Source: Utricularia gibba
Lineage: Eukaryota > Streptophyta > Magnoliopsida > Lamiales > Lentibulariaceae
Direction of reading: 5' to 3'
Assembly: GCA_002189035.1 (NCBI GenBank)
Contig: NEEC01000002.1
Span: 5,355,001-5,419,000, forward strand
Length of the DNA: 64,000 bases
This document shows, piece by piece, positions 21,671 to 33,800 of the stretch. The first letter of the stretch is position 1, and each line of letters begins with the position of its first letter. The translations under genes were made by a program, and so were the position numbers. The notes beneath the pieces were generated by a model that saw only the letters and a list, made by a program, of their open reading frames with translations, was not told where the DNA came from and did no database searches.

Positions 21671-23460
21671 ATTTTCGGTTAGCTTTTGATACTTTGAAGG
21701 AAAAACTTGTTTCAGCTCCTACCATTCAGGCACCTAACTAGAATTTGCCTTTTGAGCTAATTTATGATACTAGTGATGTAGCATTAGGAGCGATCTTTGG
21801 AAAAAAGTTATAGATGACATCACATGTGATCCACTACACCTCAAATTGCCTGGATGATGCACAGAGGAATTACATGACAATAGAGAAGGAGCTTTTGAGC
21901 ATCATGTTTGTGTTGGAAAAATTCAGACCCTACTTGCTTGAAGCCAAGATCATTGTTTACTCTGATCATGTAGCATTGAAGTACCTCCTCAACAAAAAGG
22001 ATTCAAAATCTCATCTTATCCAATGGATTTTATTGCTCCTGGAGTTCGACATAGAAATCCAAGATAAGAAGGGATGTGAGAATTTAGTTGCAAATCACCT
22101 TAGCTGCATCACCTCTGGAGAAGCATCCAACCCCATTATATTCATAATGGAAGTCCTTGGTACGTAGACATTGTGAATTTTCTTGTAATAGGATATTTCT
22201 CGGATGACTTACAGCATCATCAGAAGGAGAAGTTGCGGAGTGATAGCTTGCACTAAATTTGAGACGACCCATACTTGCGGAAGATTGAGCCTAACCAAAT
22301 CCTTCATTGATCCATCCACTCAAGGTGAAGTGAACTTTATTTTTACTCATTGTCATGTATTTCCTTATGGGGGTCATTTTGGTCCAAAGGTCACAGCTAA
22401 CAAAGTCTTAGAGGCTGGCTTCTATTGACCCACTCTTCTTCGAAATGCATACCTTCATTGCAAGGCATGCCCTAATTGTCAAAGAGGTGCAGACATAGGT
22501 TTCTGGGACTAAATGCCACTTCAACCTATTGTGATGTGCAAGATTTTCGATGCATGGTGTATGGACTTCATGGGACCTTTCCCTTCATCAACGAGAAAGA
22601 TCTATATCCTTCTTGCTGTTGAATATGTTTCTAAGTGGGTTGAAGTCATGGCATGTGAGAAAGATGACGTTAGGAGTGTGAGTTATTTCTAGTCACTCAT
22701 AAGGACTATGCTTACAAAATTTGGAGTTCATCATTATCTTTCTACAACTAGGCATCCTCAGACCAATGGGCAGGCCGAGAACTCGAATCGAGAGATCAAA
22801 TGCATTCTAGAATGCACAGTGAATCCAAATAGAAGAGGCTAGAGTCTTAGATTAAATGATGCGTTGTGGGCCTACCGTACAACTTATAAAAATCCTATTG
22901 AAATGCCTTCTTTTTGCATGATCTTTGTAGTCTTGCCATCTCCTAGTGGAGATTCATCACAAATTGTACTAGACCATCAAAGCATGCAACATGATTAGTC
23001 ATCAACCTAGAGAAAAGAGATTGTTAGATTTGAATGAACTAAAAGAAATCCACTTGAATGTCTACTCCAATCACTTAATCTACAAAGAGAAGGTAAAATA
23101 CTTCCATGACAGCAGCATGAGAAGACATTTCGAGTTGGTCATAAAGTTCTTTTATAGGACATACTTTGAAATTTTTTTCTGGAAAATTGAGATCCAAATG
23201 GCAAGGCCCTTATGAAATTTCATATGTTTGCCCTTTTAGTGCTGTCATTATATGTTCTTATGAGATAGAGAAATGTTTCAAGGTCAATGGCCATAGGTTG
23301 AAACCACATTATGAGAACTTTCAGCTACAAATAGTCTGTTGTTTGCTCTTATTCAAGGATCATTAGTAGCGTACCAAGTCGGTCAACAACTTTAAATTGA
23401 TGCTGCATGGGAGGCAACTTGTGGCTTAGTTCTCTCTTTCTTCCTTTACTTTTTTTTTTA
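21671..23460 (+). pseudogene. RT end, RNase H and integrase of element A
   Basis: Plus strand, several stops. It starts inside the RT C-terminus (AFDTLKEKLVSAPTIQAP). RNase H follows at about 21760-22110 ([51 protein letters not shown]), then the integrase zinc finger (HFGPKVTA, CKACPNCQRGA), core (DAWCMDFMGPFPSS; RHPQTNGQAENSNREIK) and C-terminal part (LNELKEIHLNVYSNHLIYKE). The tail has GGGAGGCAACTTG near 23410. I infer it is the second half of element A, pushed 5.6 kb away by the insertion of B; the N-terminal half of A's RT is missing. Confidence 0.85.
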
Positions 23461-23469
23461 TGTTGTAGG

Positions 23470-25079
23470 TTTTCCAAGATTCGTTTGGGATTACACGCTA
23501 TCATGCACATCATTCTTGAAAGATATTGATTATTTTTCCTTTCCCTCCATGATTTCTTCCTTTTCCGAGGCAGCTTTTTCGGGCCGATATCCAATCTCAT
23601 AGACTTCCCCTTTTCTTGCTTCATCAAGATACCTCTTCCTTGCCTTTCCGGACTCGTCGATTTTGATGCCTCCCGACACCACATGGATTATGATGCCTTG
23701 CGGGGAACTTTGGATACCGATTTACGTCATTACCCAAATGATCATTGTGGTCTCTCTTGCCTATCGGACCTATCTACTAGATTCCAAACCGCCCTGATTG
23801 TTATTCCACTCGCATGATATTGCTCGATCATTCTTTTCATAACTCGATAGTCTACAGTGTCGTATCTTGCTGTTTTGTGTATCTTGTAATAGGTGCTCGC
23901 TATCGGTGGTTCAACTTGATACACCTCACAGCACTTGTTCGATCAAATGACCTGACTAGGTTGTTCCTCCCACTGCAAGGTTGGCTGAATGTCCACACGA
24001 CTCTTCATTTCGACCCTAAGGTCATCATTAACCTGAATATACTTCATGATTTTTCTCAAGAGTTCTCCTAGATTTTTTGGTGGTGACTTTGATAAAATCT
24101 ACCCCAATTTTGAGGTCCCTAGGGCTCGTTTCGTTATCTCTCCTCGTTCCTTTAAATCTAGTTGTACGTCTTGTGCTAGGGAGTTGAAGCGGTCGATAAA
24201 CTTTCTTAGACTTTCCTTGCAATGGTCATACCAAATTTAGTATAAGGGTGCCTTAGATGGTGGGGCCTCAATGCTAACACCATATCGGGTTGTAGAGAGT
24301 AACACCCACTCTTGGTAAGATTTCACGTTGCAAGGCTCCAATTGTTTGAAGCAAGTCTTTGCTTCTCTTTGAAGTGAGTAAGCAAAAAGTTTACATTTCA
24401 TGGCCTCAGTGTGCCGAACCATCACCATTCTCATGTCGAAATCGGTCAAGTGAGATAAGAGATCCCCTTTTCCATCATACGTTGATAGCCCGTCAGGGAT
24501 CCTGAATCCCCTTTCTAGTTCTTCCCCAATCAGTTCGTGTGAGAAGGAGTCAAAGCACAGTGATAGGGTTCTTGATAATCCTTCAACTCTACTTTTCAAG
24601 GCCAAGTTGATATCAGTCAAAACATCCCCTCTCCCTATGCGCACATTTTGCTCAAAAGCATCTTTGAACCTATATGCCTCTCGGGGTGCTTTGGTAGTAG
24701 GGCAGCCAATTTCTCTCTTCCTCAATTGAAGTTCTTCTAGCTCTCTCTTCAACTCATCCTCTCTCTTCTCCAAGATATCCTTCATTCTCCCCTTCCGGTC
24801 TAAACTTCACCTCTTCCTCCACCTCTGGTCTACTTCAGTTTCTGACTCCATCTTTATCTCTTGGAGATATTCTTGTTCCACCGGCTCTTTACTGAGCCAA
24901 CGTGCCATTTCTGGGCTTTCTTCCTGTGCATTCGAATTTAGCCACAAGGATGACTTGTCTGAGAAGATCTCTATCATCAGGGTCTTCATTTGTTCCTGGT
25001 TTATAACCATTAGATTGAGGTCTTGCACGTCGGTGCTTCATACATTGCTGGAGTTGAAAGTGGTGTTGTTATCTGCCAT
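23470..25079 (-). pseudogene. gag region of Gypsy element C
   Basis: Minus strand from an ATG at 25077-25079 that meets an early stop, then frames at 24807-25028 and 24237-24785. The best part has GLSTYDGKGDLLSHLTDFDM, KCKLFAYSLQREAKTCFKQL and SYQEWVLLSTTRYG, a Ty3/Gypsy gag with the expected spacing. Farther on (23510-23690) a SGGI..ARKRYLDEARKG segment resembles the gag-protease junction of Tat-like elements. Protease, RT and integrase of C are not present. Confidence 0.75.
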
Positions 25080-25133
25080 GGTGAAGGTTTAATAGGTAGT
25101 TTTTTGCGAATTTCTCGAGCGGGAGGATAGGTC

Positions 25134-25155
25134 TTGCCCCACGGTGGGTGCCAAA
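25134..25155 (-). other. Primer-binding-site region of element C
   Basis: On the minus strand TTTGGCACCCACCGTGGGG directly follows the LTR end ..CCCACAACA. This is the sequence type usually found between LTR and gag in plant Gypsy elements, and it fixes the strand of element C as minus. Confidence 0.65.
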
Positions 25156-25156
25156 A

Positions 25157-25717
25157 TGTTGTGGGAAAAAATTGGTTTTGTTGGACTTGACCAATTTTTG
25201 GGTTGCAAATTGGGATTGATAAAGTTCGATTTGGAATACACCGATTTTTGGGTCAATGTTAGGGGCGAAAGAAATAAAAAGACACAAGGATTTTTATGTG
25301 AAAATTGTCAAGAGATGAAAAAACTATGGAGCTGTCGGGGCTCGCCGAAAAAGTGGGTTTTACTAATGGTAGAGGAGTGAATGATACAAGTTCAAAATGT
25401 AGAGAATTCAATCTTTTATTCTTCAAACTTCCTTATATTTATAGGAAGAACTGATCCAATCGAATTCTATAGGTGTCGACTACTTTCTATGCATGGTACC
25501 CGTACTGTGGTTCTGCTAACAGATAACTGCCGATTGCTCTGACACTCCTGTAATTTGGCTACTTTTTAGACTGCCAAAACGGCCATCGCGATGCAATTAT
25601 GACACTTATCGTACAGGCGGCCAGAGCATATCTGAGATCTCCTTCCAGCCGATTTCGGCGAGTATGACCGATTTGATTATCCCCGATTCATTAATTTATA
25701 AATCTCTCTTCTACACA
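25157..25717 (-). repeat. 5' LTR of Gypsy element C
   Basis: 561 bp, on the minus strand TGTGTAGAAGAGAG..CCCACAACA. Homologous to 10088-10627. The bases right of it belong to a Harbinger transposase that is cut at this point. Confidence 0.75.
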
Positions 25718-26638
25718 TAAGATCCCAATTGCTCTTTCAACATCCTTTCTTGCACACGCTTGATGAGCATCAAATAAACATGCTTTCGAATTTTGAGGAA
25801 GTACAATTGTTTTCATAAAGACGAGGCCATTCAACATAGATCTCATTTGCTAAATAATAACCCATCTTGTAAACTTTTCCATTCACTAAAAATTCAATTG
25901 GAGGGGCAATACCTACGATAGAACATTAAGATCATTATTTGAACCTGAAACTTCAAAGAATGAATGTTATGTCGATGTATACTTAGAGACAACTACTTGT
26001 AAAACAATTATAGAAGAACCATGACTACGAATATATTATCCTTTTTAAGCTATTGAACAATTTTTCCATTCTTTGGATATCACTTTGATTGGGTCTTCTC
26101 AAGTATTCAGTTTCAAACACCTTGCGAACTCCTCTAACAAAGGATCTCAAGCATTTGAGTGCAATAGAAGCTCCAATTCCTAGATATTCATCACAGTTGT
26201 TGGTATCATAACCGTAAGTGAGCATCCTGATTCCAGCTGTGCACTTTTGTATTGTGCTAAGAGACACCCTGCCAATAGCACCAGAATTCTCTTGAAGATA
26301 AGGGCGTGCTTGACATACGTTTTCCATGGCATGCTCCAATAATGAGCAGCGCATCCTAAAATGGCGATGGGACATTTGGTTAGTGTAGGTAGCATTGATT
26401 GAAAAGTAATCAGCTAAGAGACATGTATTTCCATTCTCTCGATCTCTATCAATGTATTCATGCTTTCCTCTTCGTCGATGAGGTGCTTCTTCGTATAGTT
26501 CATCTTCATTATGTATTCTACAACGACGTTGTAGACATCTAAGAATACTCGAGCATAATGAATGTCAAAATTTTACAAAGCATATCTTGATATAGGTTGA
26601 TAAGAAGAGAAGGAGCCATCACCAGAGAAAGAATTCAT
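25718..26638 (-). pseudogene. PIF/Harbinger transposase, N-terminal and middle parts
   Basis: Begins at an ATG at 26638 (NSFSGDGSFSSYQPISRY) on the minus strand and runs through frame changes. Recognisable plant Harbinger text: HEYIDRDRENGNTCLLADYF, RHFRMRCSLLEHAMENV, VSLSTIQKCTAGIRMLTYG, DEYLGIGASIALKCLRSFVR, ETEYLRRPNQSDIQRM. After an internal deletion there is IAPPIEFLVNGKVYKMGYYL and the segment ending ERAIGIL. The enzyme is a DDE nuclease that excises the element and favours TTA/TAA targets. The first part of the catalytic core is deleted, and the C-terminus lies at 9843-10087. Confidence 0.8.
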
Positions 26639-26665
26639 TGTGAGAAAGATGACGAGTTAGTGCAA

Positions 26666-27844
26666 TGATAACATATATTTTTGAGTGATTGAATACAGGG
26701 AAATAACTCATATTGTGCTACAAAAATTAAGTTTTACTGTCTAGTTCTATATTTTTGCACATAGTATCGTAATTGTGTTATTTTATTCTTAGTTTTAGAT
26801 TTAGTCCCAACCTTACTTCTAATAATTTCCTTTGAGCAATGCAGCACATGTCGGCAACACAAATCCCAAGGAGCCAGATATGAACAGTGTAGTGGTAGAG
26901 GATGGGACAAAAGTCTAAAAAGAAGTACACACAAAATCCAAGGAAGTGAAAAATGAGGATTTTGGACAAAAATGGGGACAAGATGGAGAGAGAAAAGAGC
27001 TCCCCCATTGGAGCACACAACATAGCTTTCTGGAGACAGTTTTTTAGGGGGAAAGTCGCAGAAGAACCATGGAGGACGAAGAAGAAGATTTTAGCTACAC
27101 TTGAACTTTTCATTTATCAGGAATACTATTCCGAATTAGGAATAGATTTAGCTTTCAGTGTGGACTGTTTATCATCTTTTGTCTTTGTTTATGTTTCTTT
27201 CTTGTTGTTGCACAACGACATGAACATGTTCTAGTTTCTAGGTTATGAAAATGTTTTCCTTTCCCTTGTTATGAGTGGCTAAGTATTTAGGGGTGCCTTG
27301 GGTGTGAAAAGGAGGGATTTGTGTTAATCAATATTTAAACCTAATCAACTATAAGTCACGTCACTTCTTTAACAAATCAGGATAGATTCATGAGAAGGAA
27401 GTAGTGAAACACAGCTTAACAATCCTAATTAGAGATAGACCAAATATTAGGAGGAAAACAAGAGTTCGAGTAGACCTAAACTTTATGTGTTAGTTGTTTG
27501 ATTTGTGATTTGTGTAAGGTTGTTTAGTGATAAGCACACATCTCCTAGGAGTCCCAAGGCATCACCCATTTCATTCCAGGAACAACCGAATTCATAAGCT
27601 TGTTACTTTTCTTTATTTTATTTTATCACAACTTTGTCTTAGTCCTAGTTAAGACCAAATTTATCAACGTGACACTAACTATATACATTGACTTTCACAT
27701 AGCAAATACCTAGCTTCTTGTATTTGACTCTAGTCCACTATACTCATATTTTTCATATGATTTGATGTAAATTAGGTTTATAAATTTTATTTGATAGGAG
27801 AAATTTGCAATTTTAACGACATTGCATAAATTTTTCATTTATCA
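26666..27844 (+). mobile_element. Solo LTR of family X with target duplication TGCAA
   Basis: TGATAACATA..CATTTATCA, 1179 bp, flanked by TGCAA at 26661-26665 and 27845-27849. It matches the solo LTR at 11034-12131 in the opposite orientation. It sits between the Harbinger transposase and its companion frame, so it inserted into that element. No internal retrotransposon sequence remains, as expected after LTR-LTR recombination. Confidence 0.88.
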
Positions 27845-28189
27845 TGCAATAATGTGCAGATTTTATACAATGGAGAAGATGGTTGTAGATCTACTTCTAT
27901 CATAAATACTAGTTAAAAGCATTAAGCCTAATTAGATAATATCATTAAATTTTATTAATGGACTCATGTGAGTGCATTGAATCCTTCTATCATTGATGTT
28001 CCCTATACATTATTATAAAGTGAAATAATATGTATCAAGTTAAATCATCATGAAAGACAAAAACAAGTACATACTGATCATCATAAATGAAAATAGTTTG
28101 TTGAAAATCCATTAAGAAAAATGATTTACAATAAAGTTAGAACTTATATATCAAGATTATCATCTAGATCAATAGGTTCATATAACCTT

Positions 28190-29060
28190 TTTGGACTTTC
28201 AAGTGGAGGCTGACTTGTATGAGGATATTGTGATCGAATTAGGAGTCGAATACCCTAATAGTGCACGGTTGCAAACCTCATTGTACAAGTGTTTCTGAAA
28301 ATTACTCATCTTAGAAACATCCATGCCAAGTAATTTCCTCAATTGATGAATAGAGTTAATTACATTATATTGTTGGAACAATTGATTTTGGTACTCTTAG
28401 CTCGAGTGTACTGAATCATTCTTTCTCCTACCCTAGCAAGAGCTTTTTTCTTTTCTTGTGACCATTTTGATTTTGAAATAACTTAGCAGCCTTTTGACCC
28501 ATTAGACTTTCACCATGAGTTGGTGACTCTGCTACTGTTTTTGCAAGCTCAATTAGTATAGTGGACTAAACCAATGATACAGTCCACTATGATTAGTATT
28601 GGTGACTCTTCTTAAGATTTTGCTTCTTAAGAGAATACAAGTAATCTATATTGAAATAAAATCTATAGCTAGTTTTGTTGTCTTTTATTTAGGTTGATCA
28701 CGTAGCATTTTCTAAGCTTCTAGATATAGAAATGGTTTTTCCCCTTTGAAAAAATTCATTGCCATGTCAATTAAATCGTAATTTTTATGACCACTCAGAT
28801 GTTCATGAGGTTACCTATCAAATCTTCTCGAAAAAGCTTGCACCTCGGCACTAAGACGGCTCCATTTTTTTCATCAAACAAGTAGCAACACATGATTGCA
28901 TATTTGATCCATTACTTTGGATTGTCTCGAGATAGTAGGCTTCTACACTTCTACAAAATGAATCATTTCTCTGAAAATTTCCTACTACTGAGTCAATCGA
29001 TGTATTCAACCAAGCTGAAACTTAGAGTAAAACTTCTTTGTCATTCCGTCATTGCAAGGG
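28190..29060 (-). pseudogene. PIF/Harbinger Myb-like companion protein (ORF1), copy 1
   Basis: Minus strand, frame-broken. In order: VSAWLNTSID near 29010, LSAEVQAFSRRF near 28850, LSGHKNYDLIDMAMNFFKGE and FLYLEA near 28750, and VSKMSNFQKHLYNEVCNRAL near 28300. This is the trihelix/NAM-associated protein encoded beside the transposase in plant Harbinger elements; it binds DNA and helps transposition. The second copy at 40250-41180 shows the same blocks. Confidence 0.7.
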
Positions 29061-30882
29061 AGCGATATCAGCTACAAAAGAAAATATTAATTAAAAATAC
29101 AACAAAAAAAAAACTTTTTAATATAATAGCAACCAAAATTCTAAGATCAATAACACACTCATTCTCACAATTTAATGCTCACATTAGGTGGAAACTTCAA
29201 TAAACGAAAATCAAGAAAATTTTTTTCCAAAAACTAAAGAACACAAGGTATTTTAATCTAGAGAAGAATATATTGATAAATAAATGTTAATGCTTTCTCA
29301 TTTGGAGAAGAACCTGTATTTCATAGTTTTTCAACTAATAAGCTACTGAAACAAAGATGACTCATGAAAAAAAACTTAAACACAAAAGTAAGTGTATTTC
29401 CTCATTCACATAACTATGTAGCGTACCTTTTTGGTTTCCAATTATTCTAGAAAATTGATATCACTAGCACTAAAATAGAATACAAAGAGGAGTTTCTTGG
29501 TAGAAGAAACAAAAGAGCAAAAAATACTGTTGAATAGCGGATCAAGCCTTCAATAAGAGGATCCAATCTTATCTAATAAGAAAAAATAAAACCAATGATG
29601 CAAGAATATCAAGAGCAAATGAATAATTAGAAAAATGTACCCAACTTTATCTGTCAATAAAAGGGAAAAAACTTAAAAGAAGGTGACTTATTGATAGAGA
29701 ATGTGCCGAGAAGATTATGAATAGTCGAAAGAAAGGAGTCACAAATGTGCTAGCAAGATGCTTGATTAGCACGGAAGACACTCAGATTTGTGCCCTAACA
29801 ATGAGAATGAATAATGAATTAACTAATTATTATTTTTTTATTTTGGGTGCGGACAACCCCAAAACACTTTTCTACATTCATGTCCAAAGCCAATGCATAT
29901 GGTATTACAAATAAAAAGATCGGAAACATTTCTGGAGTTACATTTCAATATTTATATTTAAAACAAAAAGGTTAAATTCATGATTTTTTGTAGATTGAAG
30001 GACATAAATGATATTTTTATATAAAATTGTAATAGTTTACTTTTACAAAACATACATTAATTTTAATCAAATATCTTAAAAACATATCTACTAAACATAC
30101 ACTAATTTTAATCACATATCTTAAAAACATATCCACTAAACACACTTTAATTTATAACATTTTCACAAAGGTTTATATAAACAATAATTATTCAAACATT
30201 AGAATAGTAATTTATCCTACCAAACATGTCCATCAAAAAGAAGGCACAAGTAAAAAAAAACTTGAGTTTTTGCTCTTAATAAAATAGATGTGAATTATCA
30301 ATTTTAAATATATTTTTTTATAATCTTGCAATATTTAGTTCCAGTGAAGATAAAACTAACATTATTTTTGTATGCTCCTGTTAATATTTAAATTCTTTAA
30401 AATGTTATGTTTTTTCTATCTAAAAAATAATGCATCAACTAAATCAAAGAAGTAAAAAATATTATTTTTCTTTACACCTCAATTTTTAATAATATATTTA
30501 TCAAACATGTGAGTAGATATAATAATTTTTTATTTAATATCTATTTCTTATTTAATCTGTCTTATATTCATTTTAAAAAATTAAATAAATAACCTTGTCA
30601 ATTTTTTTGTAAAATTTAATTCACAGTTTCTGTACAAAAACATGATATATAAAGCACCGGTAGGTTCCATTTTAAAATTATTTTCTCATAAAATGTTTTA
30701 AAAAAAATATTGGAACTTGGTGGGCGGAAAGAATCTCGGAAGTCGGACAGAAGGCAGCCCGCCGTAAACCCGCTGCTGCTCCTTTCCAACGGGCGAATGG
30801 TGCTTTAAGAGATCTTGTTCCGAAATTCCTGTTCCAATTGAAACGCCCACACTCTGTTGGTCAGTGAAGCCGTAGCTTCGGA
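29061..30882. other. AT-rich spacer and promoter of the TPR/J-domain gene
   Basis: AT-rich sequence without a credible frame. The frame at 29717-29914 resembles nothing known to me. 30640-30882 is less AT-rich and probably holds the 5' leader and core promoter of the next gene. I cannot find the outer Harbinger inverted repeat. Confidence 0.45.
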
Positions 30883-33800
30883 ATGACTCCCGCTGCTTCC
30901 GACGGGCAGCCTGTTTTTCAAAATCAGGCACCGGATATTTCTTCAGCAAGCAATACCTATTTCTCCCAAAGTTTTGATTCTTTCTCAGGTGGCGTTAGTG
31001 ATTCGAAACCCCGCCATGGAAACTCGGGTCTTCCTAGAGGGTCCCGGCCAAGGCCATCGAGGGTAGGAAGGAAGCAGACGTTGTCTTCTCTTGGTGGAAA
31101 TTTTGTGAATAATCGTGCGGGATCAAATGTAGATGTCTCTGTGAGTTACAATGCTAGTTGTGTTTGGAGTGGTGGAGGTGAAAAGAATGAGGAATCAGAT
31201 GGGACTGCGCATAAGTTATCTTCTGACAGTGATGGCCGCGTTGGAATTAGCTACCCATTATTTGGTTGTAGGATGAATTGCCCAGATGGTTTGAATCTCA
31301 GAGAACTGAATGAAGATGGTTCTTGCTGTGCTTCAAACTCTCACCCTCATTTGGTCACAGGTGACTGTGAAGTTAATACTGCTGGTTTTACATTTGGGGT
31401 AACTAGCAATTCGAAAACTACTAGCGATCATGCCTGCACAAACGATGCTGGTAATGGAAGAAATTTTGTAGATTTTGCGTTCGTTAATAACAGTGAACTC
31501 ATGTCCCATAAGGAAAATGCCTCCTCTAGAAAAACATGTGATGCGAATGCTTGTTTTAATGACGTTGAGAAAAGTGCAGGTACCGGCAAAGAGTTCCAGA
31601 GTGTTTCTCAAAATATTGATGATTCTTCATGGTGTAATAATTGTACTTCAGATATTGATTCCAAATTTCAAGCTGCTGATGCTTCTGATTCTACTTGTGA
31701 GAAAGGCCCTTTATTTAGTGCAACAGTCCAGTTGAGGGGACTAGTTATTGATGATTCTTATCTACATTCTAATAGGACAGGAGACTTTCATGGAAACCCC
31801 TCAATGACTTCCTTTGATGCTTTCATGTTTGGAAGCAGGGGAAAGAATATTAATGATTGTAGTGCACATTCAAATGGGAATGAAAAAGTTAAAGGCAGTT
31901 CTTCATTGCTTGCAGATGAAGTTTTTGTGTTTGGGAGCAGCAAGAAAAATAGTGATAATTCTAGTGTATATCCTAATAGAGTTGAACATTGTCAAGGCAA
32001 TTCTTCATTGAACTCCACAAAAGTTTTCGTATTTGGAAGAAGCAAGAAAAGTAGTGATTATTCAAATAGGATGGGGAAATTTCATGGAAATTCTTCAGTG
32101 AACACCAGTGATGCTTTCGTGTTCGGAAATTGGGAAAAAAGTCTTAATGATTCTTTTGTATACTCTAATGGGACTGAAAATAATGAAGGGAATTCTTCTG
32201 TGAACACTGATGAAGCTCTTGTATTTGGGGCAGCAAAAGCAATATTGATGATTCTAGTGTGCAATATAAAAGGAATGAAGATTTTCCAGCCAATTCCTCA
32301 ATGAAAACCAGTATGGTTCCCAACAATGATAGAATCGTTGATGATTCTAGTGTATATTTTAGTGAAGCTAAGAATTTTGAAGCCAATTCTTCAATGAAAA
32401 CCAGTGAAGTTTTTGTGTTTGGAAGTAGTGGAAAAAATATTGATGTTTCTAGTTCACATATAGGAATTTTTCAAGGAAATTCGTCAGTGAAGACAACCGA
32501 TGTGCTTGTGTTTGGTACTAGCACTAAAAAGACTGATGACGATAGTGCAAATTCTAATGAGACTGAAAACATCAAAAGTAATCCTCCATTGAACACTGGC
32601 AAAGCTTTTGTTTTTGAGAGGCTTGAGGAAAAATCCAGTGTTTGGAAACAAAGTCCTCCAAAAGCAATGAGTATGAAGACTCCAGCTGCATGCAATTTGC
32701 CGCACCAGTCCTTTTTTCAGCTTGTTGATAATGGAAGTCTAGTAAATAGTGCTTTTTCTGAGACGCCATCATCAGTCGACAAAGGTAAAAAGGACCACAG
32801 CAATGCTGCTAGTCAGTGGACTACTCTGGACTCTTCAGTTTCAGGGATTACCACACAAAAAATGAATTATGATCCTCCATTCAATTTTTCTTTTGTCGTT
32901 TCAGGGAGAACTCGAATAACGAAAGTATCAGTAAATCAGTGGGTGTCCAGAAAAGCGTGAAGAAGAGAAGAGAAAAGCTTAGAACAAGAAGAGCATCCCT
33001 GTTGCTGCAAAATAAAGTGTCTTTGAAAGTTGGTCCTACAATCATTGATAGCCCCGCATGCTCTAGTTCACCCATGGATATTTCTCCATGTCAAGATACT
33101 TATACTAGCACTTCACAGAATAGTGAACCCACTTGTACAGGAAAAGAGGAAATTCCTTCATACAGAAATGAAAAATTGGGGCAGGATGAAGCATCCAAGG
33201 ATATCCGCAACAATTACATTTCTTCAGCTTCACTGTGTTCTCATAATGGCATATCAGCATTGAGGCGGCACAAAAAATATAAAGCTAAAGTTACGACAAA
33301 TAATAATGACAAAAAAAATGCTGAGGAGCTCCCGTTGAAGGATGTTGAAGCTTGTGATCAATGGCGGATAAGGTATGTGTAGCGTGTGATGAAAACCTTG
33401 TGACATGGATCTGATTAGGGTTTTCCTCATGTTTTTCTAGGGGAAACCAGGCCTATCATGCTGGTCAACTTTCCAAAGCAGAGGAATTTTACACAATGGG
33501 CATAAACTCTGTCTCACATGATGACGTTCAAGGATGTTCCTTGGAATCAGTTTTACTCTGCTACAGCAACCGTGCTGCTTCTCGAATGTCACTTGGAGGA
33601 TTAGGGAAGCGATTGAAGATTGTAAAAGTGCAGAAGAACTCGATCCAAGATTTTTAAAAGCTACATTAAGAGCCGGGAAGTAAGTCCTTTCTCCTGACTT
33701 TTGGCTCTTGGGTTACCTTGATTTTCTATGGATTTAGTGAAAGCTGCTTGACTTCTTTTTTATATTGTTTATAAGTAGTAGAAAAATAAAAATAAAATAA

